A stretch of DNA of 31,699 nt from Ga0074130 sp035565355 (GCA_035565355.1 DATMSM010000014.1:1-31699), one strand, 5' to 3'. Shown: positions 10,072-19,248, counted from the first letter of the stretch. Numbers and translations: made by a program. The notes: generated from the letters alone by a model not told the origin.

Positions 10072-11709
10072 TCATGCGGTGCGCGCCTGTGGCGGTGGTG
10101 TCCATTGATAGAGCCATGTCTCGCTGAGTGCATTGCCCTTAGCGTCAGCGATATAGAGACGCAGGTCGATCGGCGCGCTGCCCTGGTCGGGCTTGATATC
10201 GAAGATGGCCCGATAGCCCTTGAGGCTGTCGAGCGGTCGCACAGAAGGCAGCTCGATCTCGCCGCGCGAGGCGGTGATGACGGTCTTGAGCTTTGCGTCG
10301 CGGCCGAGCTTGACGAGATTTTCACCGGCGAAGTCGACGACGAAGCGCCAGGAGAAATGCGTGCGCTGCTTGCCGATCACGCCGCCGGGTCCGGTCCAGG
10401 TGGCGGCGACGTTGGCGAGCCGGGCTGTGGTCGAGGGTGCGTAGGGCATGCGTGCGCCCCAATGCAGACGATAGGCGAACAGCAACTCTTCGCCCGGCCG
10501 GGTTTTCTCTTCCGGATTCCAGAAGGCGACGATGTTGTCGAAGGTTTCGTCCTCGGTCGGGATTTCGATCAGTTGCACCGAACCCTTGCCCCAGCCGCCC
10601 TTGGGCTCTATCCACAAGCTCGGGCGGCGGTCGTAGAACACGCCGTCGTCCTGATAGTGATCGAAGTTGCGGTCGCGCTGCATCAGGCCGAAGCCGCGCG
10701 GATTGTCGTCGAGGTAGGCGTTGAAGCGTAGCGCCACGGGATTGGTGAGCGGGCGCCACAGCCATTCACCGTTGCCCAGCCACATCGACAAGCCATCGGA
10801 GTCGTGGATCTCCGGCCGCCAGTCGCCCTTGTTGTCACTCAGGGCGCGTCTATCATTCTCGCCGTAATAGAACATGCTGGTCAGCGGGGCGATGCCCAGG
10901 CGTTCTATGGGCTTCCTCGGATAGAGGGCGACATCGACATCCATGCTCAGCGTCTGGCCCGGCTTGATGATGAAGCGATAGGCGCCGCTGACGCTGGGCG
11001 AGTCGAGCAGGGCGTAGACCGTGAGGGTGTCCGACTTCGCGGCCGCCTTCTCCAGCCAGAACTTGCGGAACACCGGGAACTCCTCGGGACGCGGCAGGCC
11101 GCAGTCGATGGCTAGGCCGCGCGCGGACAGGCCGTACTGATGCTCGCCGCCGACGGCGCGGAAGTAGCTGGCGCCGAGGAAGGCAAACACGTCGCGCTGC
11201 CAGTCCGGTGCGACATTGACGCGGAAGCCGGCGAAGCCCAGGTCTTCCGGCAGCGAGCTGCCGTCGAGTCCGCTCTTGCCATAGTCAAACATGCCGGGGT
11301 CATAGGCGATCTCCTGGGCGAGCCCTTGCTCGACCTCGTAGATCTTTACCGGCGCGTGGAAGTAGAGACCGAGGTGAAAGAACTTAGCGCGAAACTTCGA
11401 GCTTGCCCGCGCGCTGCTTTTTGCCCCCGCTGCCGGCGCCCACAGTGCATGCTCGTCGCGATAGCGAATCGCCTGGTATTGGTCCCAGTCCAGCGCCTCC
11501 ACGGCCGCCGGCAGCTTCTGTGAGGGCGGCGCATAGGCTTGCGCCGCGAGGTGCCGCGCATGGCCTTTGAGCCAAGCGTAATCGAATTTCTCGGGGCGAG
11601 CGAGGTGCTTTAGTTCACCGCCCTGACTCCCGGCGGCGAGCAATTGCCAGGCCGGCCATCCGGCCGCGGCGAGCGCTGCGCCGGCTTTCAAGAGTTCACG
11701 TCTGTTCAT
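10072..11709 (-). CDS. opgD: Glucan biosynthesis protein D (periplasmic, Tat-exported)
   Basis: OpgD/MdoD acts in the periplasm on osmoregulated periplasmic glucans and is needed for their normal structure. The 545-aa protein starts with a twin-arginine signal (MNRRELLKAGAAL...), which is characteristic of OpgD and not OpgG. It carries the D-type signatures FHLGLYFHAPVKIYEV, LGASYFRAVGGEHQYGLSARG, the DSDGLSMWLGNGEW block and SLWIEPKGGWGKG, and ends SETWLYQW. The ATG at 11709 has AAGGGA upstream. The longer open frame lacks a plausible start. ATGA overlap with the opgH stop shows translational coupling. In E. coli opgD lies apart from opgGH; here it directly follows them. The next gene, otsA, starts 85 nt further on. 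Confidence 0.94.
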   Translation of the reverse strand: MNRRELLKAGAALAAAGWPAWQLLAAGSQGGELKHLARPEKFDYAWLKGHARHLAAQAYAPPSQKLPAAVEALDWDQYQAIRYRDEHALWAPAAGAKSSARASSKFRAKFFHLGLYFHAPVKIYEVEQGLAQEIAYDPGMFDYGKSGLDGSSLPEDLGFAGFRVNVAPDWQRDVFAFLGASYFRAVGGEHQYGLSARGLAIDCGLPRPEEFPVFRKFWLEKAAAKSDTLTVYALLDSPSVSGAYRFIIKPGQTLSMDVDVALYPRKPIERLGIAPLTSMFYYGENDRRALSDNKGDWRPEIHDSDGLSMWLGNGEWLWRPLTNPVALRFNAYLDDNPRGFGLMQRDRNFDHYQDDGVFYDRRPSLWIEPKGGWGKGSVQLIEIPTEDETFDNIVAFWNPEEKTRPGEELLFAYRLHWGARMPYAPSTTARLANVAATWTGPGGVIGKQRTHFSWRFVVDFAGENLVKLGRDAKLKTVITASRGEIELPSVRPLDSLKGYRAIFDIKPDQGSAPIDLRLYIADAKGNALSETWLYQWTPPPQARTA

Positions 11710-14183
11710 GTACTTCCCTTGTTGATTGCTGGAACCCCCCAATTGCGATGCGTATCCGTCGCCGACCACACATCGAGATGCAGGCGCGAGAGCAGCAGGG
11801 CGTCGTCGAGCAGATTGAGTTTCTCCTGACTGCTCAGTGCCTCCGACCCCTCGCGGCGGGCACGATCGAGCAGGTTCTTGCGCTTGCTGTTGCGATAGAT
11901 CTTGGCGTGTGCGCACAGCAGCGCATTGAGCTGCGGATCTGTGACGGCATCGATCAGGCCGGGCGCCGCAGCTTGTGCGTTTTCAACTGCATAGCGGGCC
12001 GTATCGACGAGCTCGCGCGGTGCTGTGCTCTCCTCGGGGATGGTCAGCAGCTTCCAGCGGCGCAGGCGCACCCCGAGTCCGGCACGGCTGGATAGCACCG
12101 AGAGCGGAATCGACAGCGCCAGCGCGCCGGTGATCGGCAACCACCACCAGAACTGTTCAGGGCTCATGTAGTAAACGAGCGCGGTCCAGGCGGCGCCAAG
12201 CAGGGTGCCGAAGCCGTGCTTGCGGGCGGCATCGGCCCAGGCGGTTTCATTGTCGGCGCGCGAGGGCGAGGTCCATTTGATGGTGCGGCCGAGCAGCGAG
12301 GCGACGACGAAGTGCGTATGGAACAGCATGCGCACCGGCGCCAGCAGCATGGAGCAGATCAGCTCGATCAGGGTGCTGATGACGAGGCGGATGCGACCGC
12401 CGAATTCATGCGCGCCACGATGCAGGATAAGCAGCACGCTGAGCAGCTTGGGCAGGAAGAGCAGGGCGGCGGTGCCGGTGAACAGGGCGAGCGCCTTTTC
12501 CGGATGCCATTCCGGCCAGATCGGAAAGAGCTGGCCGGGCTGCGTGAAGTATTGCGGCTCGACCAGGGTGTGTGTCGCCAGCAGGCCGGTGGAGAGCATC
12601 AGGAACATCAGCCAGATCGGCGAGGAGGCATAGGCCATGACGCCGGTGAGGAAGACGGCGCGGTGCATGATGTGGATGCCCTGCGCCAGCGTGATGCGGA
12701 AGTTCATCAGATTGCCCTGGCACCAGCGCCGGTCGCGGCCGAGTTCATCGAGCAGATTGGGTGGCATCTCCTCATAGCTGCCGTCGAGATCATAGGCGAT
12801 CCACACGCTCCAGCCGGCACGGCGCATCAGCGCGGCCTCGACGAAGTCGTGCGAGAGGATGTTGCCGTCGAGCGGCCCGTCGCCGGGCAGCGGCGCCAGC
12901 GCGCAATGCTGCATGAAGGGCTGCACGCGGATGATGGCGTTATGGCCCCAGTAGTGGGCCTCGCCGAGTTGCCAGAAATGCAGGCCGGCGGTGAACAGTT
13001 CGCCATAGACACGTGTGGCGAACTGCTGCATGCGCGCATAGAAGGTGTCGCGGCCCGAGGCGCGCGGCGCAGTCTGGATGATGCCAGCGTTGGGGCTGGC
13101 TTCCATGATCTTCACCAGTGTGCTGAGACAGTCGCCGGTCATCACGCTATCGGCGTCGAGCACCACCATATAGCGGTAGTTGGCGCCCCAGCGACGGCAG
13201 AAGTCGTCGATATTGCCGCTCTTGCGCTTGACGCGGCGACGGCGGTGGCGGTAGTGGAGACGCCCTTCGGCATGCGGGCCGAGCGCGCTGCGCAAGGACT
13301 GCCAGGCATGCAGCTCGGCCACGTGGGTGTCGGGCTGGTTGGTGTCGCTGAGTACGAAGAACTCGAAGTGTTCGAGATTGCCGCTGCGCTGCACCGACTC
13401 GAAAGTGGCGCGCAGGCCGGCGAAGACGCGCGCCACATCCTCGTTGCAGATGGGCATGACGATGGCGGTGCGTGCCTCGGCCGGTATCTCGGCAACCTTG
13501 GCGGCACGCCGCGTGATCAGGTAGCGGTCGGTGCCGCGCAGGCGCACGAAGAAACCGGCAAGCGCGGTCCAGAAGCCGGACGAGACCCAGCAGAACAGCA
13601 AGGCGAAGAGCACCAGCATGAGTGCCTCCAGCGGCTTGCCGCCGTGGTAAGGCAGCACTTCGCGCATCATCCAGGTTGCCAGTGCGGTCTGCGCCAGCAT
13701 GAGCAGTAGCAGGACGGGCCGGCGACGGCGGCCGCTGCTGTCCCAGTCCACTTGCGCCGGCGGTGCGGTGACGGCCATCGGTGCGAGGCTGGCAGCGCTG
13801 GGTTCGGGGGCGCGCGTGTCAGTATCGAAACGCTGGTTGGTATCCGCGACCCAGCGCGAGACCGGATTCAGCTCACCCCAGGGCACCGGCACCATGGAAC
13901 TGCGCTGCAGCGGTGGTGCGAAGCCGGGCACTTGCGGCACGCCGGCCAGCGCCAGCCGGCGTGACACCGACGCGTAGGCCGGGTTGGCGCTGCGCTGTAC
14001 TTGCGCCAGACTGCGATGCAGCGCTTCCATCGGCTCGCCTGTGGCGATGCCGGCATCGGCGCACAGGTTCGCGCGCTGGGCGGCGGAGAGCGGCAGCCGG
14101 TCAAGGTAGGCCTCAACTCGGCCGGCACCGGCGGTGCAGTCTTCGCGGCCGCTTAGTTGGCTGGCGGCAGTATGTAGCTCCAT
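11706..14183 (-). CDS. opgH: Glucan glucosyltransferase H (inner membrane, GT2)
   Basis: OpgH/MdoH polymerises glucose from UDP-glucose into the beta-1,2-linked backbone of periplasmic glucans and moves it across the inner membrane. The 825-aa protein has two helices at about 156-176 and 186-210, then a cytoplasmic GT2 domain: MPICNEDVARVFAGLRAT (243-260), RRRRVKRKSGNIDDFCRRWG (313-332), the DAD metal site at 343-345, SHDFVEAALMRRAGW, and the DRRWCQGNL processivity motif at 484-492. Further membrane helices follow from about 505 on, including FLPKLLSVLLI and APVRMLFHTHFVV. The start is taken at ATG 14183, overlapping the 3' end of opgG by 31 nt. The N-terminus is long and poorly conserved in the family, so the start is less sure than the rest. 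Confidence 0.95.
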   Translation of the reverse strand: MELHTAASQLSGREDCTAGAGRVEAYLDRLPLSAAQRANLCADAGIATGEPMEALHRSLAQVQRSANPAYASVSRRLALAGVPQVPGFAPPLQRSSMVPVPWGELNPVSRWVADTNQRFDTDTRAPEPSAASLAPMAVTAPPAQVDWDSSGRRRRPVLLLLMLAQTALATWMMREVLPYHGGKPLEALMLVLFALLFCWVSSGFWTALAGFFVRLRGTDRYLITRRAAKVAEIPAEARTAIVMPICNEDVARVFAGLRATFESVQRSGNLEHFEFFVLSDTNQPDTHVAELHAWQSLRSALGPHAEGRLHYRHRRRRVKRKSGNIDDFCRRWGANYRYMVVLDADSVMTGDCLSTLVKIMEASPNAGIIQTAPRASGRDTFYARMQQFATRVYGELFTAGLHFWQLGEAHYWGHNAIIRVQPFMQHCALAPLPGDGPLDGNILSHDFVEAALMRRAGWSVWIAYDLDGSYEEMPPNLLDELGRDRRWCQGNLMNFRITLAQGIHIMHRAVFLTGVMAYASSPIWLMFLMLSTGLLATHTLVEPQYFTQPGQLFPIWPEWHPEKALALFTGTAALLFLPKLLSVLLILHRGAHEFGGRIRLVISTLIELICSMLLAPVRMLFHTHFVVASLLGRTIKWTSPSRADNETAWADAARKHGFGTLLGAAWTALVYYMSPEQFWWWLPITGALALSIPLSVLSSRAGLGVRLRRWKLLTIPEESTAPRELVDTARYAVENAQAAAPGLIDAVTDPQLNALLCAHAKIYRNSKRKNLLDRARREGSEALSSQEKLNLLDDALLLSRLHLDVWSATDTHRNWGVPAINKGST

Positions 14184-15712
14184 GTTTCGCTCAGCGTCGT
14201 ATTGTCCTTGCGCAGGAAGGCGCGCATCTCCACCGGCTTGGCGGCGTCGTTGCGGTGTACTTGCAGTTCCAGGCGCCAGCCGCCCGTGGCTTCGTTGTAG
14301 TAGGTGCGACTGGCAATGATCTTGCCGTTGCCGTCGCAACTGGCGACGGCTTCCAGCGGGTTGTTGGCGTCATGCGGCTTCAAGGCCGGGCCCTCGAAGT
14401 CGACCATCAGTCCGACCACGCCTTCGGCCTTGCGATGCGCCTGGCCCCAGCGTGTCTGTGTAGCCCAGGCGTGTGGCGGGCGGCGCCCGTCGCGGTACCA
14501 ACTGAGACGGTATTCCCAGACTGAGGCCTCCCTGTCTTTGGGCAGGCCGTCCGGCACCCAGTAGGCGACGATGTTGTCGTTCCATTCGTTGGGCGAGGGA
14601 ATCTGGACCACTTCGATGCGGCCCTCGCCCCACTTGCCCTTGGGTTCGATCCAGACACTCGGCTTGTTGTCGTAGCGCATGTACAGGTCCTCATAGTTCG
14701 AGAACTGACGGTCGCGTTGCACCAGTCCGAAACCTGCCGGATTGTTCTGCGCGAAGGAGGTGACCAGCAGGCGTTTGGGATTGGAGAGCGGCCGCCACAG
14801 CCACTCGCCGTCGCCGCCATGGATGGCGAGCCCGTCGGAATTGTGAACTTCGGGGCGGTAGTCATCTGTCGGACGTTGCTGATTCTCGCCGTAGAAGTAC
14901 ATGCTGGTCAGCGGCGCGATGCCGAGTTTCTCCGGCGTCTTGCGCGGATAGAGCTGGACTTTGACATCGACCACCGATTCCGTACCCGGACGCAAGACAA
15001 AGCGGTAGGCGCCGGTGACATCGGGCGAGTCGAGCAGGGCGTAGAGGCTGAGTTCACGGTCGGTGTTGCTCGGGCGCTCGATCCAGAATTCGGTGAACTG
15101 CGGAAACTTCTCGCCGCTGTTGAGGGCGGTGTCGATGGCCAGACCGCGCGCCAGCGCGCCCGTTTGGCCGCGCGCGTTGCCGCGCAGATGGCCGCGCATA
15201 TAGCTGGCGCCCTGGAACTGCAGCAGGTCGTCCATGCTCTTGCCATTGGCATAGCGGATACGCAGGCCGGAAAAACCCAGGCCCGCCTTGGCTAGCGCGC
15301 GTGGGTCGAGGCCGGTTTCGCCGTAGTCGAACAAGGCTGGATCGAAGGGCAGGGTCTGGACGCCCTTGGCGGTGACTTCGTTGATCTTTACCGGCGCAGT
15401 GTAGACATCGCCCGGATGCAGCAGCTCCACTTCGAAAGCATTCTTGGCGGCGCGCCACAGCACGAGGTCGCCCTTCATGCGGATCTCGCGGTATTTCTGC
15501 GCGCCGAGATTCTGCAGCGCGGCCGGCAGCTTGTTATCCGGCTTCTTGTACGGCTTCTGCGCCAGCTGGCGCGCGCGCTTGGCGACATCGTTGAAGTCGA
15601 AGGCCTGTGCCGGCGTGCCGCAGAGTGCGCCTATGCAGAGCAGCAGCATGCCGCAGGCGAGACGCCGCAGTGCGCCTTGAAGATGCAATGGCTCTTGAGT
15701 CCTTACATGCAT
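14153..15712 (-). CDS. opgG: Glucan biosynthesis protein G (periplasmic)
   Basis: OpgG/MdoG is a periplasmic protein required for synthesis of osmoregulated periplasmic glucans together with OpgH. The 519-aa precursor has a Sec signal peptide (basic start, hydrophobic LACGMLLLCIGAL, cleavage predicted after AQA at residue 37). The mature protein carries the family landmarks FDFNDVAKRARQLAQKPY, LVLWRAAKNAFEVELLHPG, SYMRGHLRG, RGLAIDTALNSGEKFPQFTEFWIE, GIAPLTSMYFYGENQ, FGLVQRDR and SVWIEPKGKWGEG. It lacks the Tat motif that distinguishes its paralogue opgD two genes on, to which it is clearly homologous. It is the first gene of the block. ATG 15712 has no Shine-Dalgarno sequence, so the exact start is somewhat open. 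The paralogous pair likely divides roles in glucan branching (family knowledge). Confidence 0.94.
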   Translation of the reverse strand: MHVRTQEPLHLQGALRRLACGMLLLCIGALCGTPAQAFDFNDVAKRARQLAQKPYKKPDNKLPAALQNLGAQKYREIRMKGDLVLWRAAKNAFEVELLHPGDVYTAPVKINEVTAKGVQTLPFDPALFDYGETGLDPRALAKAGLGFSGLRIRYANGKSMDDLLQFQGASYMRGHLRGNARGQTGALARGLAIDTALNSGEKFPQFTEFWIERPSNTDRELSLYALLDSPDVTGAYRFVLRPGTESVVDVKVQLYPRKTPEKLGIAPLTSMYFYGENQQRPTDDYRPEVHNSDGLAIHGGDGEWLWRPLSNPKRLLVTSFAQNNPAGFGLVQRDRQFSNYEDLYMRYDNKPSVWIEPKGKWGEGRIEVVQIPSPNEWNDNIVAYWVPDGLPKDREASVWEYRLSWYRDGRRPPHAWATQTRWGQAHRKAEGVVGLMVDFEGPALKPHDANNPLEAVASCDGNGKIIASRTYYNEATGGWRLELQVHRNDAAKPVEMRAFLRKDNTTLSETWSYILPPAN

Positions 15713-16062
15713 TTGGATGGTTTTGCGTGCTTGTCGCGTTTTCGTTTCAGGCCGGCGCAAAGATCCTGATCTGCGCTGCCTCCCCTTGCGTTTGTGTACA
15801 GCAGGAAGCTTGCCTGCCGCTTATTTGTAGTCGGCAAGGGCGCAGGGAAAGTTCCTGAACGCGGCGACCGGCCGCGCTCTTCCCCCGGGAAGTCTTGCGG
15901 GACAGTCGATTACGGCGTGGGTTCGAACGGACTAGTGCCGCCGGAACAGCGTCCGGTGCGAACGGTGGCGAGGGGATGGAGGGTGTTGCAGGCGGTACGG
16001 GCGCTGTACGCCGCACCATTTTGGCGGGTCCGCACCGAGATGGGCGCGGACCCGGGGAAGAT
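15713..16062. other. Intergenic region upstream of opgG
   Basis: These 350 bp hold no gene I can support. They should contain the promoter of the opg-ots block, since nothing upstream is on the same strand within reach except the esterase gene at 16063. A small inverted repeat (GCAGG...CCTGC around AAGCTT) lies at 15801-15817, and a stronger hairpin sits at the esterase end. TACAAA on the minus strand at about 15825-15830 could be a -10 box but has only a weak -35. Short frames here show no recognisable protein. Confidence 0.5.
16025..16054. terminator. Hairpin after the alpha/beta-hydrolase gene
   Basis: A perfect 9-bp stem CGGGTCCGC / GCGGACCCG with a 12-nt loop lies 8 nt past the esterase stop codon. 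Its position suggests a transcription end on the minus strand. That strand continues CCAAAATGG with no T-run, so termination may be weak or need other factors. Confidence 0.45.
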
Positions 16063-16767
16063 TCAGCGCTTCAGGTCGCGCGTGAAGAAATCGATGGCCA
16101 TCTGTACGACGGGCGGATGGATGATGTGCAGGCCGTTGAACTCGACCAGCTGGACATCGTAGCCGACCTCCTTAAGTTTGGCGGCATGCTTGCGCGCGCT
16201 GGTATCGATGGGCAACTGCTCGTCGATGAGACCGTGCGAGATGAAGACCTTGGGCATGCCCTCCTGCATGAACACCGACATGAAGCCGCCGGAGAACACG
16301 ATCACGTGGCTGGCGATATCGCCGTTGGTGATGCCGGTGGACAGGGCGTAGCTGCCGCCGTCGGAGAAGCCGGCGAAGCCGAGATGGTCCGGGTCGAGCA
16401 GGTAGCGCGAGGCGACTTCGTTCAGCGCCAGGTCGAAACGTTCGAGGTCGGGGCCGTTGCCGCCGATGACGATGTCCCAGGTGGGCATCATCGAGTGCGG
16501 CGCCATCAGCAGGAAACCGTGCTGTTCGGCATGCTCTTCGAGGAAAGGCAGCACTTTTTCGGGGGAGCCGCCAGCACCGTGGAACATCACCAGCAGCGGC
16601 ACTTTCTGGCCCGGCTGGAGGTTCTCCGGTGCCAGGCTTTGCGGAACGTAGAGCACCGTGTCGCGCTCGGGCGCGATGCCGAGAAGATTGCGGCCGGTGG
16701 GCAGAGGGGCTTGTGTCGGCGCCTTGTGCTGGAAGGACAGGCGCCCCATGAGGGCAGTCGGAAGCAT
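16063..16767 (-). CDS. Alpha/beta-hydrolase, esterase/phospholipase-carboxylesterase type
   Basis: This 234-aa serine hydrolase probably acts in the cytoplasm, as no signal peptide is seen. The strand-turn-helix VPLLVMFHGAGGSPE (57-70) gives the oxyanion loop. GFSDGGS (133-139) holds the nucleophile Ser135, Asp182 sits in HGLIDEQLPI, and the catalytic His is in GLHIIHP (His214 most likely). The order and spacing match the carboxylesterase/phospholipase and dienelactone-hydrolase-like group. The true substrate cannot be read from sequence. It is divergent from the chemotaxis receptor gene and separated from opgG by 350 bp, so it is probably a single-gene unit. The start at 16767 lacks a well-spaced Shine-Dalgarno sequence, and ATG 16749 is an alternative. 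Confidence 0.82.
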   Translation of the reverse strand: MLPTALMGRLSFQHKAPTQAPLPTGRNLLGIAPERDTVLYVPQSLAPENLQPGQKVPLLVMFHGAGGSPEKVLPFLEEHAEQHGFLLMAPHSMMPTWDIVIGGNGPDLERFDLALNEVASRYLLDPDHLGFAGFSDGGSYALSTGITNGDIASHVIVFSGGFMSVFMQEGMPKVFISHGLIDEQLPIDTSARKHAAKLKEVGYDVQLVEFNGLHIIHPPVVQMAIDFFTRDLKR

Positions 16768-16786
16768 GCCCCTATCTTAACCGAAG

Positions 16787-16807
16787 GCGATGGCCGTGTG
16801 CCATCGC
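16787..16807. repeat. Inverted repeat between esterase and chemoreceptor genes
   Basis: GCGATGGC and GCCATCGC form a perfect 8-bp inverted repeat around CGTGT. It lies 20 bp from the esterase start in the divergent intergenic region. It may be an operator or an RNA hairpin in a leader. No partner is identified. Confidence 0.4.
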
Positions 16808-16917
16808 AGCGGCCCGTCGCGGGTTTCTGGTGAAAGCTTGCGCTGAGACAATGCGTCCCCACCGGGTGATTCCTAGAATGGCTGCGAGGTTCTGATTTCA
16901 GAAGGAGTTTCGTTTCC

Positions 16918-18900
16918 ATGTCGGCCACCACCATCAAGCAGCGGCTTTTCCTGCTCATGTCCCTTCCCCTGATTGCGCTGCTGGTCAGTTCCGCCAGCCT
17001 GGTGCGTTCAGCCTACGACGGTTACCAGAGCGCGAATCGGACCCAGGTCGCGCTCGATGCGGCGGTGGCAGCCGGAGCGCTGGTGCATACCTTGCAGGTG
17101 GAGCGCGGCATGAGCGTCGGTTTTCTGCAGTCCCGGGGCGAGAGATTCGCGGACACCCTGCCGGCCATGCGCAGCAAGACGGATGCGGCACAGGCCGAGT
17201 TTGCGGCGCTGGCCGCCGACTTGCGCGGCGATCTGCATGGCGAACTCGACGCTGCGCTGCGAGAAGTGGGCCGTCAACTGAATGGGCTGCGGTCGTTGCG
17301 CGAGCGGGCGGATAAACAGGATGTGGCGATCGCGGAGGTGGTCAGCGTCTATACGGGTGGTATTGACAGCCTGATCAAAGTGATCGCCGGTACTGGCGAA
17401 TTCAATAGCGATGCCGGCATCGCGCAGCGCAGTACCGCCTATCTGACGCTGGTCGAGGCCAAGGAGTTCGCCGGCCAGGAACGCGCCCTGATGACTGCGG
17501 CATTTGCCGCGAATGCAGTGGATGCGCCGCGCCTGCACGCTGTACTGGAGCGGATCAACAAGCAGGCCGCTTATCTCGATCTGTTCCGCAAACTGGCCGC
17601 GCCGGCCGAGCGTGACTCGCTGGCGGCCGCACTCGGCAAGCCGGCGGCCCGCGAGGTCGAGCGTCTGCGCAAGCGGCTGCTCGAGCGGGCGGACAGCGGT
17701 GGCTTCGACGTTGATCCGGCGCAGTGGTTTGCGATTGCCACGGAAAGGATAGACGCGCTGCTGGTGACGGAGCAGCAGGTGGTCTCGAGTATCGATGCGG
17801 CTGCCGAGGCGCTGGTTGCACAGAATCGCTTCAGCCTGTACGCCTATGCCGCACTGTGCGTGCTGGCCTTGCTCGGCGTGGTCGGTTTTTCTCTGCGTGT
17901 GGCGGCCGGCATCAGCACGCCCTTGCGCGACGAAGTGCGCGTGGCAGAGCACGCCATCGCCGAAAACGACTTTACGCACGACGTGCCCGAGACCGGTCCG
18001 CTGGAGGTGAGGCGCGCGGGTCGCGCCTTCAATCAGTTGATGGCGCGCTTCCGTGAAATCCTGGCCGAGATGCGCGCCTCCAGCACGGCGTTGACGGAGG
18101 CGGCACTGTCGCTCGCGGACTCGAGCGAGAAGGTGCATGAAAGTTCATTGGCGCAGGCCGATGCGACGGCGGCCGTGGCGGCCGCTGTCGAGCAGGCTTC
18201 AGTCAGTGTCAGCGAAACCTCGACCAATGCGCAACTGGCGGCGACCGAGGTGGAGCGGGCGCGCGAAGATACCGCCGCGGCGATGCGCGTGATGAACGAG
18301 GCGGTTGGCAATATGCGTCGCATCGCGGGTCTGATCGAATCCTCGGCGGCCAGCGTGACCGGACTGAGCGAGTCTTCGCAACGCATCGGCGGCATCATCC
18401 AGGTCATTCGCGAGATCGCCGATCAGACCAATTTGCTGGCACTGAACGCCGCCATCGAAGCGGCGCGCGCCGGTGAACAGGGGCGCGGCTTTGCCGTGGT
18501 GGCGGACGAGGTGCGCAAGCTGGCCGAGCGCACTGGCCAGGCGACGCAGGAGATCGGCGAGGTCATCCAGCGCATGCGCCAGGATGTCGCCGGCAGCGTG
18601 GCGGCGATGGACGAGGCCAACGCTCAGGCCAACGCCAGCCTGACCCTGGTTGCTCAGTCCGAGGAGGCGATCTCGCGTATCGACACCGGCTCGCGCAAGG
18701 TGGCGGAAAATGTGATGGCGATCTCGGGCGCCCTGCAGGAACAGGACGCGGCGATTCATCAGGTGGCGGTGAGCATCGAGGAGATTGCGCAGCGCACCGA
18801 ACTCAACAGCGAGGCGGTGGAGGCTAATAACGCCACGGCGCACCGGCTCGACACGCTGGCGCGCAATCTGCGCGATGCGGTCGGCCGCTTCAAGGCCTAG
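16918..18900 (+). CDS. Methyl-accepting chemotaxis protein with NIT sensor domain
   Basis: This 660-aa transmembrane chemoreceptor starts with a membrane helix at about 8-30. The extracytoplasmic part (about 45-300) contains the NIT-domain hallmark LVHTLQVERGMSVGFLQSRG; this all-helical domain was described for nitrate/nitrite-sensing proteins. A second helix (305-330) leads to a HAMP domain and a long coiled-coil signalling domain. The highly conserved hairpin tip is at about 499-540 (EIADQTNLLALNAAIEAARAGEQGRG, then VVADEVRKLAERT). It controls CheA kinase activity through CheW. It ends GRFKA without the NWETF-type pentapeptide, so it has no CheR/CheB tether. AAGGAG lies 11 nt before the ATG, somewhat far. 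No che genes are nearby. The ligand is inferred only from the domain and could be other than nitrate. Confidence 0.93.
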   Translation: MSATTIKQRLFLLMSLPLIALLVSSASLVRSAYDGYQSANRTQVALDAAVAAGALVHTLQVERGMSVGFLQSRGERFADTLPAMRSKTDAAQAEFAALAADLRGDLHGELDAALREVGRQLNGLRSLRERADKQDVAIAEVVSVYTGGIDSLIKVIAGTGEFNSDAGIAQRSTAYLTLVEAKEFAGQERALMTAAFAANAVDAPRLHAVLERINKQAAYLDLFRKLAAPAERDSLAAALGKPAAREVERLRKRLLERADSGGFDVDPAQWFAIATERIDALLVTEQQVVSSIDAAAEALVAQNRFSLYAYAALCVLALLGVVGFSLRVAAGISTPLRDEVRVAEHAIAENDFTHDVPETGPLEVRRAGRAFNQLMARFREILAEMRASSTALTEAALSLADSSEKVHESSLAQADATAAVAAAVEQASVSVSETSTNAQLAATEVERAREDTAAAMRVMNEAVGNMRRIAGLIESSAASVTGLSESSQRIGGIIQVIREIADQTNLLALNAAIEAARAGEQGRGFAVVADEVRKLAERTGQATQEIGEVIQRMRQDVAGSVAAMDEANAQANASLTLVAQSEEAISRIDTGSRKVAENVMAISGALQEQDAAIHQVAVSIEEIAQRTELNSEAVEANNATAHRLDTLARNLRDAVGRFKA

Positions 18901-18915
18901 TTGGGTCAGACGCGG

Positions 18916-19248
18916 CTAGCGCTGCCCCGGGGCGAACATGATGATGGCCATGCCGCACAGCGCCACGCTGACGCCGATGTAGTCCCAGTTGGAGGGCCTG
19001 ATGCCATCCACCGCCCACAGCCACAGCAGCGCAACGGCGATATAGACGCCGCCGTAGGCCGCGTAGACCCGCCCGGCTGCCTGCGGATGCAGGGTCAGCA
19101 GCCAGGCGAAGGCGGCCAGGCTGAGGGCGGCGGGCAGCAGCAGCCAGACGCTGCCGTTTTTCTTGAGCCACAGCCAGGGTAGATAGCAGCCGAGAATTTC
19201 GGCAACGGCGGTCAGGGCGAAGAGCCCCAGGGTCTGGAGAAAATGCAT
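18916..19248 (-). CDS. ynfA: YnfA family membrane protein (UPF0060)
   Basis: This 110-aa protein has four predicted membrane helices and belongs to the YnfA/UPF0060 family. The family pattern is clear: ALTAVAEILGCYLPWLWLKK, the RVYAAYGGVYIAVALLWLW helix with the AAYGGxYI motif, and the C-terminal IGVSVALCGMAIIMFAP. The family resembles small multidrug resistance transporters and has been linked to efflux, but its physiological substrate is not settled. It starts 8 nt after the stop of the small Cys-rich gene, so it is likely the last gene of that operon. No Shine-Dalgarno sequence is visible. The stop lies 15 bp from the convergent chemoreceptor gene with no terminator between. Confidence 0.9.
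   Translation of the reverse strand: MHFLQTLGLFALTAVAEILGCYLPWLWLKKNGSVWLLLPAALSLAAFAWLLTLHPQAAGRVYAAYGGVYIAVALLWLWAVDGIRPSNWDYIGVSVALCGMAIIMFAPGQR

Noticed and set aside
9987..10325. Upstream extension of the otsA frame into opgD
   Set aside because: The added residues are the shadow of opgD, are Ser/Arg/His-rich and have no family match. ATG 9986 has a ribosome site and the first membrane helix follows directly.
15895..16833. A 312-codon plus-strand frame covering the esterase gene and part of its flank
   Set aside because: The opposite strand encodes a clear serine hydrolase with full catalytic triad; this frame is its shadow.
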